Counted from the first letter of the stretch, positions 25,779 to 34,808 are shown. The stretch is 64,000 nt of DNA from Kaistella flava (ex Peng et al. 2021) (GCF_015191005.1 NZ_CP040442.1:2046001-2110000); one strand, 5' to 3'. Translations and numbers: made by a program. Notes: generated by a model from the sequence alone, not told the origin.

Positions 25779-25812
25779 TTTTTTTCATAGTTTATTTCTT
25801 TAGGTTCTACGG

Positions 25813-25843
25813 CGGAAAAAGCGAAAGTTTTTTCCGTTTTTTT
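25813..25843 (+). terminator. Intrinsic terminator of porX
   Basis: An 8-bp stem (CGGAAAAA with TTTTTCCG, 25829-25836) is followed by seven T. It lies about 35 bp after the stop. Confidence 0.85.
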
Positions 25844-25904
25844 ATGCGCTGAATTTTCGCAAAACAAAATCCAAATTTGTATTTTTGAAAAAATTGAAAA
25901 TTAA

Positions 25905-26666
25905 ATGAAAATCATCTCTTATAATGTAAACGGAATTAGGGCGGCATTTACTAAAGACTTTTTAGGTTGGCTGAATATTGCTAATCCCGATGTCATCTGC
26001 ATCCAGGAAAGTAAAGCGGGCAATGACCAAATCGATATCGAAAGTTTAGAGCAAAACGGTTATTTCAGTTATTGGCACTCTGCACAGAAGAAAGGATATT
26101 CTGGCGTGGGAATCGCGTCTAAAGTTCAGCCTAAGCATATAGAGTACGGTTGTGGGATTGAACATTACGATTCTGAAGGTAGAATTATCCGTGCAGACTT
26201 TGAGGGATTTTCAGTGATTTCTGTTTATGTGCCGTCGGCGTCAAATATCGAAAGACTGGATTTTAAAATGAAGTTCTGTTTCGATTTCCTGAATTATATT
26301 AAAGAGTTAAAGAAAACGATTCCTAACCTTATCATATGTGGCGATTTTAATATTTGCCACAATGCAATTGATATTCACAATCCAGAAAGTTTAAAGAACA
26401 CTTCCGGCTTCCTACCGATGGAAAGAGAATGGATGACTCAATTTATCGACGAATGCGAATTGATTGACAGTTTTAGATTCTTTAATGATCAACCGGATAA
26501 TTATTCTTGGTGGAGTTACAGGCAAAATTCCAGAGCGAGAAATAAAGGCTGGAGATTGGATTATAATTTCGTGTCTTATTCTTTGAAGGAGAAACTTTCT
26601 CGTGCGGCGATTTTGAGTGAAGCAGTACATTCGGATCATTGTCCGGTTTTGGTGGAACTTTCTTAG
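25905..26666 (+). CDS. xth: Exodeoxyribonuclease III / AP endonuclease
   Basis: A 253-residue member of the exonuclease III branch of the endonuclease/exonuclease/phosphatase superfamily, acting in base excision repair at abasic sites. Motifs in order: YNVNGIRAA, CIQESKA (metal-binding Glu35), ICGDFNICHNAIDIHNP (catalytic Asp/Asn), YSWWSYR, GWRLDYNF and the closing SDHCPVLVEL with the catalytic Asp-His. Length is normal. A TATTTTTG match to the -7 element lies at 25880-25887, 18 bp before the start, so it may have a short leader separate from porX. Confidence 0.95.
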   Translation: MKIISYNVNGIRAAFTKDFLGWLNIANPDVICIQESKAGNDQIDIESLEQNGYFSYWHSAQKKGYSGVGIASKVQPKHIEYGCGIEHYDSEGRIIRADFEGFSVISVYVPSASNIERLDFKMKFCFDFLNYIKELKKTIPNLIICGDFNICHNAIDIHNPESLKNTSGFLPMEREWMTQFIDECELIDSFRFFNDQPDNYSWWSYRQNSRARNKGWRLDYNFVSYSLKEKLSRAAILSEAVHSDHCPVLVELS

Positions 26667-26700
26667 AGTATGTTTAGATTTAATGAAAAATTATTTTAAA

Positions 26701-26850
26701 ACACAAAAGGCACAAAAGTTTTTTAGAGATGGAACTTATTGGGCTTATTAAGTTCACATAATAGATTATTTCTAAATATTGCCAATTTACCAGAGGCGAG
26801 CCTTCCGCTTTAAATGTTTTTAAGGAATTAGAAACTATGCGTCTTGTGTG
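26701..26850. repeat. Third inverted-repeat element in a gene-free stretch
   Basis: The gap 26667-27029 has no gene. At 26701-26721 it carries ACACAAAAGGCACAAAAGTT followed by T, and at 26832-26850 an imperfect inverted counterpart (AAACTATGCGTCTTGTGTG). The ends resemble those of the element at 12238-12470 and the spacing is similar to the 1137-1277 element. This copy is the most degraded. Confidence 0.45.
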
Positions 26851-26983
26851 CAAAATACGATTTGAGAGCGTTTAGATGTTATAAAAAATAATTTTAAACA
26901 CAGATAGTTCCTCTTTAATTTTATCGAAGATAATGAAAAAGGTACGATTGTTGTCTCTTCTTTAAGAACGAGACCCAAATAAA

Positions 26984-27009
26984 AAAGCCGGCTCTACTGA
27001 GACGGCTTT
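26984..27009 (-). terminator. Intrinsic terminator of the RlpA-like gene
   Basis: AAAGCCG pairs with CGGCTTT, extended inward by CTC/GAG after one mismatch. On the minus strand it ends in a T run. It lies 20 bp after the stop at 27030. Confidence 0.8.
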
Positions 27010-27029
27010 GGTTGTTACTAACGTAAATG

Positions 27030-27407
27030 TTAATCGTTGTCGATAATTTCGTATTCAACGGGCATGGTTCCTTTTCTAGGATCCCCGATTGATTCGTACG
27101 CTGCCTTAGAAAGATCAAGTGCTCTGGCAGAATGAAAAGGACCGCGGTCATTAATTTCTACTACTACACTTTTTCCTGATCTCAGGTTGGTCACTTTGAC
27201 CATGGTCCCGAAAGGAAGCGTTCTGTTGGCTGCAGTTAATTTTTCGTTATTAAAAATATCACCGCTTGCCGTTTTTCTACCATTAAACTTATCGTGGTAA
27301 AACGATGCAAAACTTGTCTTTTTAGCATCATCGGTATTTGTCTTAAAAGAAAACAGACCGAGAGTTGAAATCATCATTATGATTAGGAGTATTCCTCTTT
27401 TCATCAT
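27030..27407 (-). CDS. RlpA-like double-psi beta-barrel protein
   Basis: A 125-residue exported protein with a signal peptide (about 1-22) and one RlpA-type double-psi beta-barrel domain. Visible motifs are ASFYHDKFNGRKTASGD, LTAANRTLPFGT, VKVTNLRSGK and VEINDRGPF...RALDLSKAA, including the conserved Asp that serves in RlpA lytic transglycosylases. There is no SPOR domain. Septal RlpA proteins cut denuded peptidoglycan glycans; whether this minimal form is catalytic is not known. It has its own promoter and terminator, so it is a single-gene unit. Confidence 0.88.
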   Translation of the reverse strand: MMKRGILLIIMMISTLGLFSFKTNTDDAKKTSFASFYHDKFNGRKTASGDIFNNEKLTAANRTLPFGTMVKVTNLRSGKSVVVEINDRGPFHSARALDLSKAAYESIGDPRKGTMPVEYEIIDND

Positions 27408-27438
27408 TTTGAATTTATTTTTATGGGTTTTGACTCTG

Positions 27439-27467
27439 CAAATTTATCCCGAAATTGACTTATACAA
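27439..27467 (-). promoter_or_regulatory. Candidate Bacteroidota promoter of the RlpA-like gene
   Basis: On the minus strand TTG (27467-27465) and TAAATTTG (27446-27439) are separated by 18 bases, a good match to the TTG / TAnnTTTG consensus. The -7 box lies about 32 bp before the ATG. The rest of the gap 27408-27750 holds only the rimO terminator and AT-rich DNA without a gene. Confidence 0.65.
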
Positions 27468-27664
27468 CACCCAGACCGTTAAACACCCTTAACGAATTGT
27501 TAATTTTTTGTTAACAAACCTCGCATAGTCGCTAATAGCCCCATTTGACAAACATTGTTAATTTGTGTTAAAAAATGAGTCGATATGTTAACGAATTTAA
27601 CTAATTGTTGCATAGCACGGAAATATCCCTCATCTTAAAAGACTGATTACCAACTAATTAAATA

Positions 27665-27697
27665 AAAAATACTTCTAGAATTTCTAGAAGTATTTTT
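27665..27697 (-). terminator. Intrinsic terminator of rimO
   Basis: A near-perfect 16-base inverted repeat (core TACTTCTAGAA) is flanked by A and T runs, so it can stop transcription from either side. It lies about 55 bp past the rimO stop. Confidence 0.8.
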
Positions 27698-27750
27698 ATG
27701 CGAAATTTCTTTACAGAATTGTCAAAAAAATGATCAATTATTGCTAAATA

Positions 27751-29052
27751 TTAAACCAATTCACCGTACAAATCGAATTCTTCAGCTGAATTAATTTTAA
27801 TATCAGCAAATTCTCCGATGGATAAATAAGTGTTTTCAGCAGGAACTAAAACGGTATTGTCGACATCTGGAGAATCGAATTCTGTTCTTCCAACAAAATA
27901 ATTTCCTTCTTTACGATCGAAAATACAACGGTAAGTTTTCCCGATTCTCTCCTGGTTTTTCTCCCACGAAATCTGAGATTGTAATTCCATGATCTCTTCA
28001 ACTCTGGCTTCTTTTACTTCTTGAGGAACGTCATCCTCTAAAACGTAAGCAGTGGTATTTTCTTCATGAGAATAAGTAAAGCATCCTAAACGATCGAATC
28101 TTTGCTCACGAACCCATTCTTTCATTTCCTGGAATCGCTCTTCTGTTTCTCCCGGGAAACCAACAATCAGCGTTGTTCTGATCGCCATATCTGGAACCAT
28201 TTGTCTGAACTTCGATAATAATGCATTGGTTTTCTCGTGAGAAGTTCCACGTTTCATAGCTTTCAACAAATCAGAATTGATATGCTGTAAAGGAATATCG
28301 ATATAGTTACAAACCTTTGGTTCGTTTTTAATGATCTCTAAAACATCTTCTGGGAAACCTGTAGGGAAAGCGTAGTGCAAACGAATCCACTCTATTCCTT
28401 CTACTTTTACCAAACGCAAAAGCAAATCACCTAAAGCTCTTTTCTTATATAGATCTAAACCGTAATAGGTTAAATCCTGTGCAATTAAAATGAGTTCTTT
28501 AACTCCTTTTTTGGCTAATTTTTCTGCTTCAATCACCAGGTTTTCAATTGGCGTTGAAATATTCCCACCTCTCATTAAAGGAATGGCGCAGAAAGAACAA
28601 GGTCGATCACACCCTTCAGAAATCTTTAAGTACGCGTAATGTCTTGGTGTAGTCACCATTCTTTCGCCCACCAATTCGTGTTTGTAATCGGCTCCTAAAT
28701 GCTTTAATAATAAAGGTAAATCACGGGTTCCGAAATATTGATCAACATCTGGAATTTCTCTGATCAAATCCGGCTTATATCTTTCTGATAAACAACCTGT
28801 AACGAAAACCTGTTCTACTTCGCCTCTGTTTTTCGCCTCTACATATTCTAGAATGGTATTAATAGATTCTTCCTTAGCATTATCGATAAAACCACAGGTA
28901 TTGATTACAACGATATCTCCTTTATCTTCGTGTACCACTTCTTTTCCGTTGGCTTGTAATTGTCCCATCAACACTTCAGAATCATATACATTTTTGGAAC
29001 AACCTAATGTAACGATATTGATTTTCTTTTTTCCGACGGATTTTGTACGCAT
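27751..29052 (-). CDS. rimO: Ribosomal protein S12 methylthiotransferase
   Basis: A 433-residue radical-SAM enzyme that adds a methylthio group to an aspartate of ribosomal protein S12. The N-terminal MTTase domain supplies the auxiliary cluster cysteines Cys18 (TLGCSKN), Cys53 (NTCGF) and Cys87 (TGCLSER). The radical-SAM cluster is Cys148, Cys152 and Cys155 (GCDRPCSFC), followed by a C-terminal TRAM domain. All ligands are present. It stands alone with its own candidate promoter and a 16-bp palindrome in the leader. Confidence 0.96.
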   Translation of the reverse strand: MRTKSVGKKKINIVTLGCSKNVYDSEVLMGQLQANGKEVVHEDKGDIVVINTCGFIDNAKEESINTILEYVEAKNRGEVEQVFVTGCLSERYKPDLIREIPDVDQYFGTRDLPLLLKHLGADYKHELVGERMVTTPRHYAYLKISEGCDRPCSFCAIPLMRGGNISTPIENLVIEAEKLAKKGVKELILIAQDLTYYGLDLYKKRALGDLLLRLVKVEGIEWIRLHYAFPTGFPEDVLEIIKNEPKVCNYIDIPLQHINSDLLKAMKRGTSHEKTNALLSKFRQMVPDMAIRTTLIVGFPGETEERFQEMKEWVREQRFDRLGCFTYSHEENTTAYVLEDDVPQEVKEARVEEIMELQSQISWEKNQERIGKTYRCIFDRKEGNYFVGRTEFDSPDVDNTVLVPAENTYLSIGEFADIKINSAEEFDLYGELV

Positions 29053-29072
29053 ATATTTAAAGTAATAAGTTG

Positions 29073-29088
29073 ATTAGCAATTGCTAAT
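29073..29088. promoter_or_regulatory. Perfect 16-bp palindrome in the rimO leader
   Basis: ATTAGCAATTGCTAAT is fully self-complementary and lies between the candidate -7 box and the rimO start. It could be an operator for a dimeric repressor, although AT-rich palindromes also occur by chance. Confidence 0.4.
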
Positions 29089-29100
29089 TTTTTGTGGGTG

Positions 29101-29134
29101 CAAATTTAGTGATTTATTTATTACAGAAACCCAA
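29101..29134 (-). promoter_or_regulatory. Candidate promoter of rimO
   Basis: On the minus strand TTG (29134-29132) is followed after 23 bases by TAAATTTG (29108-29101), which fits the -7 consensus exactly. Spacing is at the long end of the allowed range. Confidence 0.5.
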
Positions 29135-29154
29135 AAAATGAAATGATGTTTTTA

Positions 29155-29193
29155 AAGAAAAAAAAAACCTTTAAACATGTTAATGTTCAAAGG
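29155..29193 (-). terminator. Terminator at the end of the polysaccharide locus
   Basis: On the minus strand CCTTTGAACAT pairs with ATGTTTAAAGG (one mismatch) around a short loop, then ten or more T. It follows rmlA, the last gene of the locus, by about 40 bp. Confidence 0.75.
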
Positions 29194-29231
29194 ACTTTAA
29201 ATATTTTTATTAAAATTTAGAAATCGAAGTT

Positions 29232-30089
29232 CTAGATCAATTTCTTCAAGTAATCACCATAACCGCTCTTACCGTATTTCTCGGCAGATTTCAGCAATTG
29301 TTCTTTATTAATAAATCCTTTCACGTAAGCGATTTCTTCGATACAAGAAATTTTGAATCCCTGTCTCTTTTCCAAAACCTTTACAAATTCTGACGCTTCG
29401 TGTAAAGAATCAAATGTTCCGGTGTCTAACCAAGCTGTTCCGCGCGACATTACACCAACTTCCAATTGTCCTTTTTCAAGATAAATTCTATTAATGTCAG
29501 TAATTTCTAATTCTCCTCTTACTGATGGTTTTAAATTCTTGGCATATTCTACTACTGAGTTATCATAGAAGTATAATCCTGGAACAGCAAAGTTTGATTT
29601 TGGTTCTTCTGGTTTTTCTTCGATGGAAACGGCTTTCAAATTTTCATCAAATTCGACAACACCATATCTTTCAGGATCTGAAACTTGATATGCAAAAACG
29701 CAACCTCCTTTTACAGTAGTTTTGCTTTCTAATAGTTTTGCTAAACCTGTTCCGTAGAAAATATTATCTCCCAAAACTAAGGCAACAGAATCGTCACCGA
29801 TAAATTCTTCGCCCAAAATAAAAGCTTGAGCTAAACCATCTGGACTGGGTTGAATTTTATATTGAATATTGCAGCCAATCGCAGATCCATCACCTAAAAG
29901 CTTGATAAATCCTTCTTGATCGTGCGGCGTTGTAATAATTAAGATATCCTTAATTCCTGCTAACAATAAAGTCGAAAGCGGATAATAAATCATCGGCTTA
30001 TCATAAACCGGCATTAACTGTTTGCTAACTGCGATGGTTAATGGATAAAGTCTTGTTCCCGATCCGCCAGCTAAAATTATTCCTTTCAT
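29232..30089 (-). CDS. rmlA: Glucose-1-phosphate thymidylyltransferase
   Basis: A 285-residue nucleotidyltransferase that makes dTDP-glucose from glucose-1-phosphate and dTTP. The signature [11 protein letters not shown] (residues 8-18), the [16 protein letters not shown] loop and [10 protein letters not shown] are intact. The terminal segment ([11 protein letters not shown]) is typical of RmlA. It is separated from rmlB by a single base and is the last gene of the operon; a terminator follows. It feeds dTDP-sugars to the polysaccharide. Confidence 0.97.
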   Translation of the reverse strand: MKGIILAGGSGTRLYPLTIAVSKQLMPVYDKPMIYYPLSTLLLAGIKDILIITTPHDQEGFIKLLGDGSAIGCNIQYKIQPSPDGLAQAFILGEEFIGDDSVALVLGDNIFYGTGLAKLLESKTTVKGGCVFAYQVSDPERYGVVEFDENLKAVSIEEKPEEPKSNFAVPGLYFYDNSVVEYAKNLKPSVRGELEITDINRIYLEKGQLEVGVMSRGTAWLDTGTFDSLHEASEFVKVLEKRQGFKISCIEEIAYVKGFINKEQLLKSAEKYGKSGYGDYLKKLI

Positions 30090-30090
30090 C

Positions 30091-31170
30091 TTATGAGTAT
30101 TGTTTTTCGTAATATTTCTGATAATCTCCGCTGGTTACATGTTCCAGCCATTCTTTATTCTCAAGAAACCAATCGATTGTTTTTCCTAATCCCTGTTCGA
30201 AAGTTACACTTGGCATCCAACCCAATTCTTTGTTAAGTTTGGTTGCATCAATGGCGTAGCGTAAATCATGACCTGGTCTGTCTTTTACGTAAGTGATTAA
30301 TTTTTCTGAATGGCCTTCCGGATTTCCAAGTTTCTCATCCATTTGTTTGATGAGTTCTTTCACTAAATCGATATTCTTCCATTCGTTAAAACCACCGATG
30401 TTGTAAGTTTCACCAGTTTTCGCTTCGTAAAATATTTGATGAATCGCTTTTGCGTGATCAATTACATATAACCAATCTCTTGTATATTTTCCATCTCCAT
30501 AAATCGGCAAAGGCTTTCCATTTAATATATTAGAAATACAAAGCGGAATTAATTTCTCAGGGAAATGATTTGGACCGTAATTATTAGAACAGTTGGAAAT
30601 GATAAATGGCATTCCATAAGTATTTCCGTACGCTCTTACCAAATGATCAGAAGCTGCTTTACTCGCTGAATAAGGAGATTTCGGATCATACGCCGTTGTT
30701 TCTAAAAAGAAACCTGTTTCGCCCAAACTTCCATAAACCTCATCGGTAGAAACATGGTAAAATAAATTTTTACGAGTTTCATCTGGGAAATTTCCATGTT
30801 GATGATCTGGATTCAAGGTCCAGAATTCTCTGGCCAAGTTCAAAAGATTCGCAGTTCCATTGACGTTTGTATTAATGAAAGCACTCGGATCCTCGATACT
30901 TCTGTCAACGTGACTTTCGGCAGCTAAATGTACAATCGCATCTGGATTATATTTTTCAAAAACCTTTCTTAACTCATCAACATTGGTAATATCTGCTTTC
31001 TCGAAAACGTAATTAGGTTCGTTTTCGATATCTTTTAAATTTTCAAGGTTACCGGCATACGTTAAGGCATCTAGATTGATAATTTTGGAATCAGGATGAT
31101 TTTTCACAAATTCCCGAACAACATGTGAACCGATGAAACCGGCTCCACCGGTGATAATTATATTTTTCAT
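30091..31170 (-). CDS. rmlB: dTDP-glucose 4,6-dehydratase
   Basis: A 359-residue extended SDR enzyme that converts dTDP-glucose to dTDP-4-keto-6-deoxyglucose. The NAD-binding motif TGGAGFIG is at 7-14, the catalytic STDE at 141-144 (Asp143, Glu144) and the YSASK Tyr167/Lys171 pair follows. Twelve bases separate it from rmlC and one from rmlA, so the three are one unit. No rmlD is recognisable in the window. Confidence 0.97.
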   Translation of the reverse strand: MKNIIITGGAGFIGSHVVREFVKNHPDSKIINLDALTYAGNLENLKDIENEPNYVFEKADITNVDELRKVFEKYNPDAIVHLAAESHVDRSIEDPSAFINTNVNGTANLLNLAREFWTLNPDHQHGNFPDETRKNLFYHVSTDEVYGSLGETGFFLETTAYDPKSPYSASKAASDHLVRAYGNTYGMPFIISNCSNNYGPNHFPEKLIPLCISNILNGKPLPIYGDGKYTRDWLYVIDHAKAIHQIFYEAKTGETYNIGGFNEWKNIDLVKELIKQMDEKLGNPEGHSEKLITYVKDRPGHDLRYAIDATKLNKELGWMPSVTFEQGLGKTIDWFLENKEWLEHVTSGDYQKYYEKQYS

Positions 31171-31182
31171 ATTTATTCTTTA

Positions 31183-31728
31183 CTAAAAATTACCTTCTGC
31201 AAAGGTAGGTTGTATTTTATCTTTTTCTGAAAGTAGGATATCGACCATTGGCAACTTCCAGTCAATCTGTAAGTCACCATCATTCCATAATACGCCACCT
31301 TCAGATTCTTTATTATAGAAATTATCGCATTTATAGGCGAAAACAGCAGTTTCCGAAAGAACAGAAAAACCATGACCAAAACCTCTCGGAACATAAAACT
31401 GTAATTTATTTTCAGCAGAAAGTTCAATACCATACCATTTTCCAAAAGTTGCCGAGTCTTTTCGTAAATCAACCGCCACGTCAAAAACCTTTCCTTCCAG
31501 GCAAGAAACTAATTTAGCTTGTGAATGTTCACCCTTCTGTAAATGAAGTCCTCTTAAAACGCCGTAAGAAGATTTAGAAATATTGTCCTGAACGAAATGA
31601 CCGTTCATTCCGGTAAGTTCTTCAAATTTTTGTTCATTGAATTTTTCGTAAAAATAGCCTCGATCGTCTTCAAAAATAGTAGGTTCAATGATATAGCAGT
31701 CTTTGAGCGGAGTTTCTTTAATTTTCAT
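31183..31728 (-). CDS. rmlC: dTDP-4-dehydrorhamnose 3,5-epimerase
   Basis: A 181-residue cupin that epimerises C3 and C5 of dTDP-4-keto-6-deoxyglucose to give the L-configured 4-keto sugar. Motifs: FEDDRGYFYE, QDNISKSSYGVLRGLHLQ with catalytic His62, and FYVPRGFGHGF. Presence of RmlC means the dTDP product is an L-sugar such as L-rhamnose or 6-deoxy-L-talose. Gene order in the direction of transcription is rmlC, rmlB, rmlA. Confidence 0.96.
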   Translation of the reverse strand: MKIKETPLKDCYIIEPTIFEDDRGYFYEKFNEQKFEELTGMNGHFVQDNISKSSYGVLRGLHLQKGEHSQAKLVSCLEGKVFDVAVDLRKDSATFGKWYGIELSAENKLQFYVPRGFGHGFSVLSETAVFAYKCDNFYNKESEGGVLWNDGDLQIDWKLPMVDILLSEKDKIQPTFAEGNF

Positions 31729-31737
31729 TAAAAGATT

Positions 31738-32736
31738 TTATTTAGAAATTGAAATTTGTTTTTTAATATTTATTTTTATTAATAAATACAAGACAACGGC
31801 CGGTAGCAAAATTACTGAAAAAATCAACCAATCTGGTAAATCTGAAAAGATTACAAACAAATTGATTACTAATTGAATTAAAGCATACGCAAAACTCACC
31901 CTGAGATGAGAAATTTTCTTTTCATTTGCAAATAACTGATAAAGATGTCTGCGGTGTGCGTCAAAAATATTTTCTTTCAATCTTAATCTTTCGATAATCG
32001 TAAGAATAGTGTCTGCGCCATAAACTGTTAAAAAAAGAATCCATTTCAATTGTCCTGTTTTAAACATTATTAATGCCAAAAGCGCGATTACCCAAAATGC
32101 AATTCCCATGCTCCCAATATCTCCCAGGAAACACTTTGCTTTTTTCCGAAAATTAAAGAATAGAAAAACCAAACTGGCAAGTAGTGGATAAATAATAAAA
32201 TTAGGATCGATAAATGTGATGAAATTTTGATTAATATACCACAACGAGCCCAAAACAATCAAACTATATATTCCGGACATTCCATTGATTCCATCCATAA
32301 AATTATAGGCATTAAGGATACCAATAATCAAGATATAGCAAATTGGGATTGCCCACAAAGGCAGTAATTGAAAAGCATTAATGAAATAAAGCAGTAAGGT
32401 TACCGAGATGAAATGAAAGACCAGTCGAATTTTACTGGACAATTCTCTAAGATCGTCAATAAAACTAATCGCACAAATAATTAATAATCCTGCACCAAAA
32501 ATCCAGAAATTAGGTTGTACTGATTGATTCATAGAAAGCCCATAATGTTTAAAAGTCACTTGAGAGACCATAAAAAACAAATAGGCTATTGGGAAAATAA
32601 TTCCGCCACCTCGAAGGGTAATTTCGGTGTGCGCACTTCTGTGGTTGGGTTTATCGATGATATTATAATTGTTGGCTATTTTGAAATAAGCCAACATGAG
32701 TACAAAAAAAACGACAGAGATGATAACGTATTCCAT
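31738..32736 (-). CDS. Polyprenyl-phosphate sugar-1-phosphate transferase (WecA/WbpL-like)
   Basis: A 332-residue membrane protein with about ten hydrophobic helices of the WecA/MraY/WbpL family. It starts glycan assembly by moving a HexNAc-1-phosphate from its UDP form to undecaprenyl phosphate on the inner membrane. Visible motifs are HRSAHTEITLRGGG, the Mg-binding FIDDLREL, NAYNFMDGINGM, LGDIGSMG and the cytoplasmic DAHRRHLYQ loop. It overlaps the upstream SDR gene by one base (TAATG). That SDR plus WbpL-type pairing is as in Pseudomonas and Rhizobium N-acetylquinovosamine systems, so UDP-QuiNAc or a relative is a reasonable donor. Confidence 0.9.
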   Translation of the reverse strand: MEYVIISVVFFVLMLAYFKIANNYNIIDKPNHRSAHTEITLRGGGIIFPIAYLFFMVSQVTFKHYGLSMNQSVQPNFWIFGAGLLIICAISFIDDLRELSSKIRLVFHFISVTLLLYFINAFQLLPLWAIPICYILIIGILNAYNFMDGINGMSGIYSLIVLGSLWYINQNFITFIDPNFIIYPLLASLVFLFFNFRKKAKCFLGDIGSMGIAFWVIALLALIMFKTGQLKWILFLTVYGADTILTIIERLRLKENIFDAHRRHLYQLFANEKKISHLRVSFAYALIQLVINLFVIFSDLPDWLIFSVILLPAVVLYLLIKINIKKQISISK

Positions 32737-33629
32737 TAATTTTGAAAACTTTTGATGGTTTTTCCCAGACCTTCTTTAGCAGAAACTGGAAGTTTGTCGA
32801 GCTCTAAAGCTGATTTTATTTTAGCATTAGAAACTACATAACTTTCTGTAAGTTTTTTTAATCTTTCAGAATTGAGTGGTAATTTAAGCAAATCTCCGAA
32901 TTTGGCAATAGCAATTATTAAAGAAGTATTAATATTCCATAATTTCGCCTTTTTTCCGGAAATATGGGCGATAATTTTCACCAACTCATTCGTTGATACG
33001 TCTTGGTCATCTGCCAAATTATAGATTCCTGAGGAAACCTCTTCATTCTGAAGCATTTTTAAAATTAAAAAATTAAGATTATCAATACTCAAAAAAGACC
33101 GTTTATTTTCAAAAGATGCCAAAGGCCATGGAATTCCTTTTTCTACTACTTTGTATAATAAATTCAAGTTTCCCTTATTTCCAGGACCGTGAATCATACA
33201 AGGTCGGATAATAAAAAGTCTTTTTCCAGAAGGTAATTTTTGATGTAATAAATAGTTTTCTGCTTCCAATTTTGATTTCCCATAAGGTGTCTGGGGATTC
33301 GCTTCGAAATTTTCATCAAGAATACCATCTACGGTATCAGCGGCAGCTTTTACAGAACTGAAGTAGAAAAAATCTTTGGTTTCAGAGGTCAGGAATTGGT
33401 CAAAAAGCTGTATGGTAAGATCTCTGTTGATCTTAAAATAAGATTCATCATCTGAAAAGTTGCTGGTATCATGCGCTTTTCCTGCGAGGTGGATGATTAC
33501 GTTTAAATTTTGGGGATAAACCCACTCTTCACGCAATGACAACGACTTAACTTCTAAATCATTGTTTTGTAAAAATGTAGATAAATTTTGGCCTACAAAA
33601 CCTGTGGCACCAGTGAGGATGATTTTCAT
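32736..33629 (-). CDS. NAD-dependent epimerase/reductase, WbpV-like
   Basis: A 297-residue extended-SDR protein. The Rossmann motif GATGFVGQN is at the N-terminus and the active-site YGKSK pair is near residue 137-141. It could act as a UDP-4-keto-6-deoxy-GlcNAc C4 reductase (WbpV type), a guess supported by its one-base overlaps (TAATG) with both the WbpL-like gene downstream and the glycosidase-like gene upstream. It could instead be a dTDP-4-keto-rhamnose reductase filling the missing RmlD role. The sequence alone does not separate the two. Confidence 0.75.
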   Translation of the reverse strand: MKIILTGATGFVGQNLSTFLQNNDLEVKSLSLREEWVYPQNLNVIIHLAGKAHDTSNFSDDESYFKINRDLTIQLFDQFLTSETKDFFYFSSVKAAADTVDGILDENFEANPQTPYGKSKLEAENYLLHQKLPSGKRLFIIRPCMIHGPGNKGNLNLLYKVVEKGIPWPLASFENKRSFLSIDNLNFLILKMLQNEEVSSGIYNLADDQDVSTNELVKIIAHISGKKAKLWNINTSLIIAIAKFGDLLKLPLNSERLKKLTESYVVSNAKIKSALELDKLPVSAKEGLGKTIKSFQN

Positions 33630-34804
33630 TATTTAGAGTAGCAAAAAATTAAAATATCACCCGGTAAAATACTGGTCGATGATTGATTGGTTGAAGCATT
33701 TATCGTTGTTCCTTTTTGACTGTCTACAATTTTGATTCCTTTAGCAACTTTATAAGTAAATGAAATAGCATCTTTAATACTTTTATTTTGTATGATCACA
33801 AACTTTTGATTGCTAGTTTCCAAGAGTGACACTAAGACCGATTCTTTGGTTTTATTAAAAACTTTGAAATTTTCGGGCAAGAAATTCAGTGCCTCTGTAC
33901 CAGGAGGAATTGTAATTCCATCATGGTAGACTCCAGTAACATTTCCATTTCCAAATATCCAGGAAATATTTTGTATTTGAGTATTTACATTTTTCACCAA
34001 GTTATAGGTGGGTGTAGGTTTTCCATCTTCGTAAACAATCGAGAACTGAAAATCATTTTTTCTCCTATAATCTTCATTTAATGTCCAATAAGTAAAATAT
34101 TGTAAACCCTTAGCTCCGTATAACAAATTGCCAAACTGCTGTAACTTTAGACCACCTAAAGTAGGTTGGGAATATTGGCCGAAAATAGTACTATTCGCAA
34201 AACCCCAAAATGGTTTATTTATTTTCAGGGAGATTTTTCTGATATCTTCTAAGTTTTTGTACCATGCTATATTAACCTCATTGTTTTTAATAGGATAATA
34301 GTCAAAAGAAATAAAGTCCGATTTCACTTCCAAGGCAAATTTCTGCAAGTATGTGAGATATGAACTTGTTCCCAACTGTTCAGTCGATGCGTAACTGGGG
34401 AATAAATTGACATAAAATTTTCCTTTTTTATCAAATTTTCTAATTCCCTCTATTCTCCACTCCAGCATTGGAAATTGATCAACCGAGGGCTCATCTGCGA
34501 TATAGGATCCATAAAATGCAGGATAGTCTTTAATCCGATTGATGATACTTTGAGGCTGCAACATTAACGAATCTGAATAAATAAAAAGTTTTACACCGGC
34601 CTTTTCGGCGGCATTCAAATCGCGAATTATATCTGCTGTGCTTTGATAAACACTAAGGCCGATATTGAAGCCTGCATTTTTAAAAGTAACAAAATCTTCC
34701 ACTTTACCACTTTGCACGCCATGAAATGCTAAAATAGGGAAGTTTTCCTGTGAATTTGCACGGGAACAACAAAGCATTAATAAAAGCATTATGATCCGAA
34801 ACAT
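33629..34804 (-). CDS. Exported glycosidase-like protein of the polysaccharide locus
   Basis: A 391-residue protein with a signal peptide (MFRIIMLLLMLCCSRANSQ). The rest reads like a TIM-barrel glycoside hydrolase: a first strand FPILAFHGVQSG, FNIGLSVYQS, VKLFIYSD, AFYGSYIADEPS with a candidate acid/base Glu, then FISFDYYPI and LQYFTYWTLNED, and a C-terminal beta domain (about 300-391). I cannot place it in a numbered family, and the second catalytic acid is unclear. It is embedded in the operon with one-base overlap downstream and 4 bp upstream, so it probably trims or modifies the polymer outside the cytoplasm. Confidence 0.65.
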   Translation of the reverse strand: MFRIIMLLLMLCCSRANSQENFPILAFHGVQSGKVEDFVTFKNAGFNIGLSVYQSTADIIRDLNAAEKAGVKLFIYSDSLMLQPQSIINRIKDYPAFYGSYIADEPSVDQFPMLEWRIEGIRKFDKKGKFYVNLFPSYASTEQLGTSSYLTYLQKFALEVKSDFISFDYYPIKNNEVNIAWYKNLEDIRKISLKINKPFWGFANSTIFGQYSQPTLGGLKLQQFGNLLYGAKGLQYFTYWTLNEDYRRKNDFQFSIVYEDGKPTPTYNLVKNVNTQIQNISWIFGNGNVTGVYHDGITIPPGTEALNFLPENFKVFNKTKESVLVSLLETSNQKFVIIQNKSIKDAISFTYKVAKGIKIVDSQKGTTINASTNQSSTSILPGDILIFCYSK

Positions 34805-34808
34805 TCCT

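Noticed and set aside
26921..27151. 76-codon minus-strand frame overlapping the RlpA-like gene and its terminator
   Set aside because: It runs through the RlpA coding sequence in another frame and across the terminator stem, so it is a shadow.
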